DNA of 64,000 bases. Origin: Guopingia tenuis (lineage in GTDB: Bacteria; Bacillota; Clostridia; Christensenellales; Christensenellaceae). The translations under genes were made by a program, and so were the position numbers. The notes beneath the pieces are model-generated. The model was not told the origin of the DNA. It ran no database searches and worked only from the letters and a program-made list of their open reading frames with translations. The stretch covers positions 248,001 to 312,000 of the forward strand of contig NZ_JACRSS010000001.1 in assembly GCF_014384805.1 (NCBI RefSeq). Reading direction: 5' to 3'. Below, one piece after another: positions 25,116 through 32,196 of the stretch. The stretch's first letter is position 1. Each line of letters starts with the position of its first letter.

Positions 25116-26951
25116 TTACATCATGGGACCTATCCGGGTAATGGTCAGATATCCGTCAGCTCCATTGGGCGATCCCAGAACAACATCCGAGGCCCCCGCT
25201 TCTACTTCCGCATAGATACTCTCTCCCGCATTCAAAGTTTTTATCATAATCATCGAGGAAAGCCCGCCCGTCTCGATGGGATAGACATTCCGCTCTGTGT
25301 CACTGACAATAGCGAAGGATCCGCTTCCCGCAGAGGAATATAGCCCGAAGTTCACAAGGTACGTTCCAGCCTCATTAACGATGAGCCTATTGCCGCCGTC
25401 TGCAACATTATAAGAGCGGACAATCTGCAAAGGAACCATCTGCGTCGTGCCAGCGGGGATGGTCGTTCTCGCCGTAATCAGACTATAGGCGGCCACTAAA
25501 GGCGGCTCCCCACCTGCGGGCCCCGGCTCTCCACGGGGAATGACAAAGTCCAGATAATGCACGCCATCCTGAAGCGTATCCGTCACGGAGGCATCTTCTC
25601 CCGGCTGACCTGTCGTCGTGCTGCGGACCACAAGAGATTCCGTCGCGCCCGCAGGACCCTCCGGTCCTTCCGGCCCCTCTGGCCCTGTGGCGCCGTCGGC
25701 ACCTGTCGCGCCGCGGGGAATGACGAAGTCCAGGGTGTGAATGCCGTCAGCAACCGTATCCGTTACAGATGCTTGCTCTTCCGGTTCGGCAGTTGTCGTG
25801 CTGCGAACAGCAATCGTGTCGGCGGCTCCTGTCGTTCCTGTAGGACCAGTTGGTCCTGTTGGTCCTGTGGGGCCAGTAGGCCCTGTCGGGCCTGTGGGTC
25901 CTGTAGCTCCAGTGGCGCCGGTCAATCCAACGCCCGTTGCTCCCGTAGGACCCGTAGCCCCAGTGGCACCTGTTGCCCCAACTGCTCCGGATGCACCTGT
26001 TGCTCCCGTGGGTCCTGTAGCTCCGGTGACACCAGCAGCACCTGCTGCCCCTGTGGCTCCAGTGGCACCCGTGGGCCCGGTGGGGCCCATAGCTCCATTC
26101 ATTCCCGAGGGACCTGTTGGCCCCATCGCACCGTTAGTTCCTGCAGGTCCTGTAGCACCTGTCGGGCCTGTGGGTCCTGTGGGGCCGGTGGGGCCTGCCG
26201 CACCAGTGGAACCCTGTGGGCCGGTGGGACCTGTAATTCCCTGTAAACCAATTTCACCTCTCGGACCCGTGGGGCCCGTGGGGCCCGTCGGTCCCATAGC
26301 CCCGTTGGTTCCTGCAGGCCCCGTGGGCCCAGTGGGTCCCATGACCCCATTGGTCCCTGCAGGTCCTGTAGCGCCTGTCGGTCCAGTCGGCCCCGTCGCG
26401 CCTGCAACGCCATTTACTCCATTGGCACCCGTCGGCCCCGTGGGCCCAGTGGCTCCAGTGGGGCCGGTTGCGCCGGTTGAGCCTGTCGGCCCAGTGGGTC
26501 CCATAGCGCCGTTCATACCATTTGTCCCTGTCGCTCCAGTTGGACCTGTCGGCCCCATAGCCCCATTCATTCCAGGAGGCCCCGGAATTCCCATGGGTCC
26601 CGTGGGGCCTGTCGGTCCCGTAGGCCCGGTGGCACCTGTCGCCCCACCCTGCGGGCCAGGCGCTCCTGTGGGGCCGGTTGCCCCCGTGGGCCCCTGCGGC
26701 CCTATAGGTCCTATGGGACCCATAGGGCCTGTCGGACCAACAGGGCCGGTGCAGCACGGCGGTGCGGGCGGCGGACAAGGAGGCGGGCATGGCGGAGGGG
26801 GACACGGCCCAGGCCCGGGCGGCGGACAATTCGCCCCCTGTAAACCCGCATTTTGCGCGGTGTTCGGGATTCTGGCACCATTTTGCATGTTTCCGTTTTG
26901 GCGGTCAAAGCCAAAGGGATTCATTCTTCCCATAAAAAAATTATTTGCCAA
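25116..26951 (-). CDS. Collagen-like repeat surface protein 1 (BclA-like)
   Basis: A 611-residue protein. Residues 1-65 are a short N-terminal region ending in a Cys/Pro-rich stretch (CPPPPCPPPCPPP). Residues about 68-380 are Gly-X-Y triplets dominated by GPT/GAT, many threonines being possible sugar sites. Two beta-type spacer modules follow, each with the pattern VRSTTT...ASVTDT...LDFVIPRG, re-entering Gly-X-Y. The last ~135 residues form a globular C-terminal domain like the trimerising end of BclA proteins. There is no signal peptide, as in exosporium filament proteins. The start is a TTG at 26951 with AAAGGTGA upstream. Spore surface location is inferred from family resemblance. Confidence 0.85.
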   Translation of the reverse strand: MANNFFMGRMNPFGFDRQNGNMQNGARIPNTAQNAGLQGANCPPPGPGPCPPPPCPPPCPPPAPPCCTGPVGPTGPMGPIGPIGPQGPTGATGPTGAPGPQGGATGATGPTGPTGPTGPMGIPGPPGMNGAMGPTGPTGATGTNGMNGAMGPTGPTGSTGATGPTGATGPTGPTGANGVNGVAGATGPTGPTGATGPAGTNGVMGPTGPTGPAGTNGAMGPTGPTGPTGPRGEIGLQGITGPTGPQGSTGAAGPTGPTGPTGPTGATGPAGTNGAMGPTGPSGMNGAMGPTGPTGATGATGAAGAAGVTGATGPTGATGASGAVGATGATGATGPTGATGVGLTGATGATGPTGPTGPTGPTGPTGPTGPTGTTGAADTIAVRSTTTAEPEEQASVTDTVADGIHTLDFVIPRGATGADGATGPEGPEGPEGPAGATESLVVRSTTTGQPGEDASVTDTLQDGVHYLDFVIPRGEPGPAGGEPPLVAAYSLITARTTIPAGTTQMVPLQIVRSYNVADGGNRLIVNEAGTYLVNFGLYSSAGSGSFAIVSDTERNVYPIETGGLSSMIMIKTLNAGESIYAEVEAGASDVVLGSPNGADGYLTITRIGPMM

Positions 26952-27200
26952 TACAAATCACCTTTCCTAAATAATTGTCTGCGGCAGCATCTATCTCGTC
27001 CGTACAAATATATGCACACCGGACAGATATTACCATACACTATATTAGTATGGCGCCCGGCGGTGAAGGGTTACAGATTCTTAAAATTAAAGCAGAAGAA
27101 AATGGGAGTCAATGCTGGGATGGGGCTCAGCAGAGAGAGCTTTGATAAGAAAGTAAAAAAGGATGAATTTGCCGCGCAGCAGATAATAAGGAGAAAGATT

Positions 27201-28265
27201 ATGATTGAAATTAGTCTTTGTATGATTGTTAGAAATGAAGAGAATGTTCTTGGGCGTTGTCTTCAATGCGCGCAGAGCTTTGCAGACGAAATCATCGTGG
27301 TGGACACGGGTTCCACTGACGGGACAAAAGCTCTTGCAGAAAATTTTACAAAAAAAGTATTCGATTTTCCCTGGACAGATGATTTTGCAGCAGCCCGCAA
27401 TTATTCCTTTTCCAAAGCAACCCGGGATTATATCATGTGGCTGGACGCGGATGATGTTGTCCGCCCGGAAGACCAGGAAAAAATATTGCAGCTAAAAAAA
27501 GATTTGGATCCATCTGTCGATGTCGTCATGATGAAATATCTGGCCGGATTTGATGAACTGGGAAACCCAACTTTTGTGTATGACCGGGAGCGCCTGCTGC
27601 GCCGTGCGGCCCAGCCCGTCTGGGAGGGTGCGATTCACGAAGTGATCACACCGTTTGGCAATATCTTAAAAACGGATATCGCCGTATGCCATAAGAAAAT
27701 AAAGCCCGGCGATCCCGACCGCAACCTGCGCATATTTGAAAAAATGATAAAAGACGGCAAAACCCTTTCACCCCGGGAAAAATTTTATTATGGCCGGGAG
27801 CTGATGTATCATGGCCGATATGATGAGGCAGGCCATATTTTTCGGGATTTTCTGGAAGAAGGCCAGGGATGGATAGAGAATAAGATTGAGGCATGCCTGA
27901 ATCTTGCCTATTGCCTGGATGCGTTGGGGAAAAAGGATTCTGCACTTCAATCGCTATTTTCCAGTTTTCACTATGCGGCTCCCCGGGCAGAAATCTGCTG
28001 CGAAATCGGCCGGATATTTTTATCCCGGGAGCAATACTCGCTCGCTATTTTTTGGTATGAACAGGCGCTTCGCTGCCGGCCGGAAGAAAACCAGGGTTTT
28101 TTAAAACAGGACTGCTATCGTTTTATCCCTTATATGCAGCTTTGCGTCTGCTATGACCGCATGGGAGATACGGCCAGAGCGAAAGAATATAATGAAAAAG
28201 CCGGCGCACTGAAGCCTCAGCATCCGGCCTATCTTTACAATGTGCGGTATTTTTCTTCCCGTTAG
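27201..28265 (+). CDS. Family 2 glycosyltransferase with C-terminal TPR
   Basis: A 354-residue protein starting with a GT-A fold: SLCMIVRNEENVLGRC, EIIVVDTGSTDGTK for nucleotide binding and IMWLDADDVV with the metal-binding DAD. The C-terminal half (about 210-350) has helical TPR-like repeats (CLNLAYCLDALGKKDSALQ, ALRCRPEEN). The ATG at 27201 has AAGGAG 8 bases upstream. It is divergent from the threonine-rich collagen-like gene 1. Similar SunS/TPR glycosyltransferases modify proteins, so glycosylation of the neighbouring collagen-like protein is a reasonable hypothesis, not shown by sequence. Confidence 0.88.
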   Translation: MIEISLCMIVRNEENVLGRCLQCAQSFADEIIVVDTGSTDGTKALAENFTKKVFDFPWTDDFAAARNYSFSKATRDYIMWLDADDVVRPEDQEKILQLKKDLDPSVDVVMMKYLAGFDELGNPTFVYDRERLLRRAAQPVWEGAIHEVITPFGNILKTDIAVCHKKIKPGDPDRNLRIFEKMIKDGKTLSPREKFYYGRELMYHGRYDEAGHIFRDFLEEGQGWIENKIEACLNLAYCLDALGKKDSALQSLFSSFHYAAPRAEICCEIGRIFLSREQYSLAIFWYEQALRCRPEENQGFLKQDCYRFIPYMQLCVCYDRMGDTARAKEYNEKAGALKPQHPAYLYNVRYFSSR

Positions 28266-28781
28266 TAGCCAGCCGTTTTTTCCAGCTAGAGCAGCGTTTC
28301 CTTCAGCTGCCGTCCTGCGCTATATCCCGTCAGGCATCATGCTTCCGTCGGCCTCAATAACACGGTGGCACGGCACAACAATCGCGAGAGGATTCCGGTA
28401 ATTTGCCCTTCCCACCGCCCAGCAGGCCTTTTCATTGCCGATCATCCGGGCAATTTCCCCATAACTTCGAGTTTCTCTATATGAGATATGTCGATGTGCA
28501 TTCCAAACTTTCTTTTGAAACTCCGTTCCGGAAGGATCCAATGGGATGGCAAAATCCTTTCGGGAACCGGCAAAATATTCGCGAAGTTCCTCTGCCATGC
28601 GGCGAGGTAGAGGCATTTCACGCAATGCCGCGTCTTCGCTTTGGGGCAAAGGCCCAAAGATAATTTTTGTAATTCCATGCCTATTTTCCAAAATCGTAGT
28701 CTGTCCAATCGGCTTTTCATAGGCAAAAGCATAGTTTACCGCTGTTCTGGCCCATCCTTCAGCCCCAATGGGGTTTTCCAA
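28262..28781 (-). pseudogene. Decayed methylated-DNA-protein cysteine methyltransferase
   Basis: The open frame 28320-28781 encodes an MGMT/Ogt-like protein with the active site IVVPCHRV, SYGEIARMIGNEKACWAVG and the helix-turn-helix region. After GS the frame goes to MMPDGI and stops. In the next frame the family ending reappears as LTGYSAGRQLKETLL (28284-28328), then TAG, then LEKTAGY to TAA at 28262. So there is a frameshift at about 28328-28345 plus an in-frame stop. No ribosome-binding site precedes the only upstream TTG start. The cysteine remains, so a shortened active product is possible, but decay is more likely. It overlaps thpR. Confidence 0.75.
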
Positions 28782-29284
28782 ATTTCTTTATAGACAAGCT
28801 TATCATGAATTCGCTGAGACTGCATCAAAAAAATGTGGTTCACATGGCTGATTATGGGTACCATCCGAATGGTTTTCGTCGGCTGATCCATTCGGATGCG
28901 CCTGCCAAGCGTGATATGCGGACGAAACGGCCTTGGATCCAGGCAGAAGCCCTCCTGCCGCAAAAGACGATATAGGTTTTCCCGAAGCGCATATAATTCT
29001 GGCGGCGCCTGTACACCCATCCAATATAAGCCGCCGTCCTTTTGCGGAAAACATCCCATCCCCCGTAGTTTCATATTAAAATCAGGACCGGCACTTTGCT
29101 TCATGCACCACTTGATACTGTCGATCTTCTCTTCCCCGATTTCTCCAAGAAAGGCAAGGGTCAGATGAAAATTCTCACTGCGGGTGAAATTTCCTTTTTC
29201 CGCATGCCGGCGCAATTCATCCCTTACACGTTCTATCTCCTGCTGTGCTTCCCTTGAAAATTGACAGGCAATAAATAAACGCAT
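28736..29284 (-). CDS. thpR: RNA 2',3'-cyclic phosphodiesterase (2'-5' RNA ligase family)
   Basis: A 182-residue 2H phosphoesterase with both catalytic His-x-Thr motifs, FHLTLAFLGEI and PHITLGRRI, about 85 residues apart. The family opens 2',3'-cyclic phosphates on RNA ends and can reversibly join tRNA halves through 2'-5' linkage. The ATG at 29284 has AGGAGG 5 bases upstream. It ends inside the degenerate MGMT gene, suggesting the two formed an operon before decay. Confidence 0.92.
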   Translation of the reverse strand: MRLFIACQFSREAQQEIERVRDELRRHAEKGNFTRSENFHLTLAFLGEIGEEKIDSIKWCMKQSAGPDFNMKLRGMGCFPQKDGGLYWMGVQAPPELYALRENLYRLLRQEGFCLDPRPFRPHITLGRRIRMDQPTKTIRMVPIISHVNHIFLMQSQRIHDKLVYKEIWKTPLGLKDGPEQR

Positions 29285-29405
29285 TTTTCCTCCTGATACA
29301 ATATATTTTATCCCGTGTGCTTTTTACTTTTACATATGTCGACATTATATGCACATAATACATATTATTATTGTATTACACAATACTTCTTGGAGAATAT
29401 ACATA

Positions 29406-30590
29406 ATGAAACCTCAAAAAAAGCACGTTTTGCCCTGCATTCTCTTGTTTTGTCTTTTTTTATGTCTATCCCTTTTTGTTTCCGCCTGCGGAGTTGGACA
29501 GCCGCCGCCTGCCGCCTTTTCTTCCATTCCGGATTCAGCAGCCTCTGCGATAGAAACGGAAAAAGCGCAAGAAAGCCAGTCCCTCTCTCCTTCCTGGAAT
29601 TCCGCCGCCCCGCTCAAGGTACATTTTCTTGATGTGGGGCAAGGAGACAGTGCCTTTTTGCAGCTTCCCGGTGGGGAAACGCTCTTGATTGATGCCGGAA
29701 ATCCCGGCGACGGCCCGCGCATTATTCACTATATACGATCCCTAGGGGTCACGCATATCAACTATATTATCGCTACGCACCCCCATGCCGACCATATCGG
29801 CGGAATGGCAGAGGTCATCGATAATTTTTCGGTCGGCGAAATTTATATGCCTAAGGTCACACATACGTCCAGGACATATGAAATGCTGTTGCAGACCATC
29901 CGGGATAAACAGTTGAAAATCCATAACGGAACGGCCGGAACCGTCATCTATGACCAGGAAGAATGCCATGCGGAAATTTTATCCCCGGCAGATCCAGCTC
30001 TGTCAGATGATCTGAACGACGCTTCTATTGTCTGCAAGGTACAGTATGGGGCGACCTCTTTTCTGTTTACCGGGGATATATCCGCGGCGGCGGAGAGTTG
30101 GATTTCCGATCCCTCCTGTACCGTATTGAAGGTTGCACATCACGGAAGCTCCGGCTCCAGTTCCGCTGCGTTTTTAGACAAGGCTTCCCCGAAGTATGCC
30201 GTCATTTCTGTCGGTCTAGAAAATTCCTATGGGCATCCCGCGGAAGATACTCTCAATCGCCTGAAGGAAACCGGAGCTGAAATTTTTCTGACTTCCCAAC
30301 AGGGAACCATCGTTTTTGAAAGCAGCGGAGATTCGGTTTGGCTTTCCGTTTCCAAACGACCTGGTCCCAGCTGCACTCCGGAATTCTCCCCCGCTCCTCC
30401 ATCCCCAGATGGAACCAGCGGGCAGGAAATTTCCACGGAAAGCACGGTTTATATCACGAAAACAGGGAAAAAATATCATCGCTCCTCCTGCTCTTATCTC
30501 AAAAGCAGTAAAATCCCAATGGAGCTGTCAGCTGCCAAGGAAAAAGGCTATTCCCCGTGCAGCCGATGTCATCCAGACGAATCCCTTTAG
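29406..30590 (+). CDS. MBL-fold lipoprotein hydrolase with C-terminal Cys/His domain
   Basis: A 394-residue lipoprotein: signal peptide with lipobox LFVSAC (Cys about residue 28), a low-complexity linker, then a ComEC-like metallo-beta-lactamase domain (FLDVGQGDSAFLQ, the metal motif THPHADHIGG, FTGDIS, VAHHGSSGS). The last ~45 residues carry the pattern YHRSSCSYL...GYSPCSRCHP, a small His/Cys domain often appended to this class. It should sit outside the membrane and may cut phosphoesters, possibly of nucleotides or nucleic acid. The ATG at 29406 has GGAG upstream; the longer frame adds residues without a signal peptide. Confidence 0.88.
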   Translation: MKPQKKHVLPCILLFCLFLCLSLFVSACGVGQPPPAAFSSIPDSAASAIETEKAQESQSLSPSWNSAAPLKVHFLDVGQGDSAFLQLPGGETLLIDAGNPGDGPRIIHYIRSLGVTHINYIIATHPHADHIGGMAEVIDNFSVGEIYMPKVTHTSRTYEMLLQTIRDKQLKIHNGTAGTVIYDQEECHAEILSPADPALSDDLNDASIVCKVQYGATSFLFTGDISAAAESWISDPSCTVLKVAHHGSSGSSSAAFLDKASPKYAVISVGLENSYGHPAEDTLNRLKETGAEIFLTSQQGTIVFESSGDSVWLSVSKRPGPSCTPEFSPAPPSPDGTSGQEISTESTVYITKTGKKYHRSSCSYLKSSKIPMELSAAKEKGYSPCSRCHPDESL

Positions 30591-30720
30591 ACGAGTAAAA
30601 AATTTAAGCCACTTCTTTGTATATGTATCATACTCTTTTATGGAAAAGAAATCCATAAAATCCGGAACCTCAGAAAAATGACAGGAATATAATAGCAGTA
30701 AAAAATAAAAAGAAAGATAG

Positions 30721-31686
30721 ATGAATATGAACTGCTATAACGATCCTTATCCACATAAATCTTGTCAAAATTGTTTCATGAACTGTCAGCCGCGTTGCTG
30801 TGTGGGCCCTACCGGACCGACTGGCCCTGCGGGGGTTCCTGGTCCCCCGGGAAAAAATGGCGCCACTGGGCCAACAGGCCCTACGGGGGCTACCGGCCCT
30901 GTAGGACCTGTCGGTGCCATGGGACCGACAGGCATGCTGGGACCAACCGGAGCAACCGGGGCTACGGGTGCTATGGGCGATATTGGCCCCCAAGGCCCGG
31001 CTGGCCCCCCTGGAATCACCGGGGCTACGGGCTCCATGGGCGCGACTGGCCCCACAGGTCCTGTAGGGCCCACCGGAGCGACAGGCGCTGCCGGACCGCA
31101 AGGGCAGAGCGGGTTACCTGGGGCTACAGGCCCCACAGGCCCGACGGGAAGCACTGGAGCGACAGGAATTACAGGGGCCGTTGGCCCTACAGGTCCGGCA
31201 GGTGTCACGGGTGCAACTGGCCCTGTCGGTCCCACGGGTGTGACGGGCCCCACCGGACCAACCGGCCCGTCCAGCGAAATTCCAGACGATGTTTTTGCCT
31301 CTTTTTATGCCTATCAATCCCAGTTTATCGTCGGTTCTCCTATTGCGTTATTTCCGGATGTAACTGACCCAACGGGAAATATTGTAGCCGCCGACGCTTC
31401 CCATATAACGTTGAAGCCCGGCTATTACCTGGTTTCTTATAAGGTTTCCGCCCTTTTTCGGAGCGCCAATTATATGCAGATTACCCCTTCCTATAATGGC
31501 GCCGCACATATCACCGGCGGAATCTATTTTGCCACCTCGACCAATGGCTCCAGCGCCAGCGGATCGGCGTTTATCATCATTCCAGTCCCCGCTCAAACGA
31601 CATTTTCTTTGACGTATTCTGGCTCTGGAAACGCGATAGACGGCGAAGTCAATCTGACGATTCTGCGGCTGCGCAGACCTATATAA
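30721..31686 (+). CDS. Collagen-like repeat surface protein 2
   Basis: A 321-residue protein: a 27-residue N terminus rich in Cys, Asn and Tyr (MNMNCYNDPYPHKSCQNC), a Gly-X-Y collagen region (about 29-180, mostly GPT/GAT triplets without interruption), and a ~140-residue globular C-terminal domain rich in beta strands that resembles the C1q/TNF-like end of BclA proteins. No signal peptide is seen. A Shine-Dalgarno match is poor (AAAGATAG). It is followed by a strong terminator. Likely a spore- or cell-surface filament protein. Confidence 0.82.
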   Translation: MNMNCYNDPYPHKSCQNCFMNCQPRCCVGPTGPTGPAGVPGPPGKNGATGPTGPTGATGPVGPVGAMGPTGMLGPTGATGATGAMGDIGPQGPAGPPGITGATGSMGATGPTGPVGPTGATGAAGPQGQSGLPGATGPTGPTGSTGATGITGAVGPTGPAGVTGATGPVGPTGVTGPTGPTGPSSEIPDDVFASFYAYQSQFIVGSPIALFPDVTDPTGNIVAADASHITLKPGYYLVSYKVSALFRSANYMQITPSYNGAAHITGGIYFATSTNGSSASGSAFIIIPVPAQTTFSLTYSGSGNAIDGEVNLTILRLRRPI

Positions 31687-31702
31687 AGAGAGACTTGAAC
31701 AC

Positions 31703-31746
31703 GGGCAAAGCCATCCATTCTTATGGCTTTGCCCCTTTATTTTTTC
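31703..31746 (+). terminator. Terminator after collagen-like gene 2
   Basis: A 12-bp perfect stem, GGGCAAAGCCAT with ATGGCTTTGCCC around an 8-base loop, is followed by a T-rich tract. It begins 17 bases past the stop codon. Confidence 0.9.
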
Positions 31747-31773
31747 TGGTTTGTTCATTTCTTCCTGGAATTA

Positions 31774-31801
31774 TTGACATATTCTCATAAATAGTTATAA
31801 T
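31774..31801 (+). promoter_or_regulatory. Consensus sigma-A promoter of the DUF134-reductase-transport operon
   Basis: A perfect -35 TTGACA (31774-31779) and perfect -10 TATAAT (31796-31801) are separated by 16 bases. This is the best promoter match in the window and suggests high basal transcription unless repressed. Confidence 0.85.
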
Positions 31802-31827
31802 TGAAGTTATGGGAAAGGGAGGTTTTT

Positions 31828-32181
31828 ATGGCAAGACCAGAAAAATGCAGACGGATCTGTTCCAGGCCGAATATATGCGGTTTTATTCCCGATGGGAGCA
31901 AGGCCGCAGGAACGGTCGTCTTGAGCTATGATGAATATGAAACCATCCGACTGATCGACCGGGAAAATATGAACCAGCTTGCCTGCGCCGAAAAAATGGG
32001 AGTCAGCCGTTCCACGGCAGCGCGGATCTATGGCAATGCCCGCAAAAAGCTTGCAGATGCGTTGGTGGGCGGGAAAGCCCTGAAAATCGATGGCGGAGAT
32101 GTGATTGTATGCGCTAAAATGCGTCCGGAATGCAAAGATGTTGTAAATTGCTGCCATAAAAAGCAGCTCCAAGATGCCTGA
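31828..32181 (+). CDS. UPF0251/DUF134 HTH protein
   Basis: A 117-residue protein starting MARPEKCRRIC, typical of DUF134. It has a helix-turn-helix (about 52-80, NQLACAEKMGVSRSTAARIYG) like sigma-70 region 4, then KLADALVGGKALKIDGG, and a Cys-containing tail (CAKMRPECKDVVNCCHK) that could bind a metal or cluster. The family is poorly studied and often lies beside redox or iron-sulfur genes. The ATG at 31828 has GGGAGG 6 bases upstream. It is first in an operon with the sulfur reductase fusion and iron-type importer, so it is probably their regulator. Confidence 0.85.
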   Translation: MARPEKCRRICSRPNICGFIPDGSKAAGTVVLSYDEYETIRLIDRENMNQLACAEKMGVSRSTAARIYGNARKKLADALVGGKALKIDGGDVIVCAKMRPECKDVVNCCHKKQLQDA

Positions 32182-32196
32182 AAGGGGGAAAATAAA

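Noticed and set aside
25741..26970. 409-codon plus-strand frame opposite collagen-like gene 1 (Pro/Val/Gly-rich)
   Set aside because: It is the complement of Gly-X-Y repeats, which rarely produce stop codons; composition is artificial and it has no start signal.
27033..27053. Inverted repeat CCATAC/GTATGG in the 249-base gap between collagen gene 1 and the glycosyltransferase
   Set aside because: Only 6-bp arms; could be an operator, but there is no second site and no matching regulator. No confident promoter was found in this gap.
28442..28732. 96-codon frame over the MGMT gene as an alternative gene
   Set aside because: It is a shifted frame of the MGMT sequence without family similarity, though its existence helped to check the frameshift.
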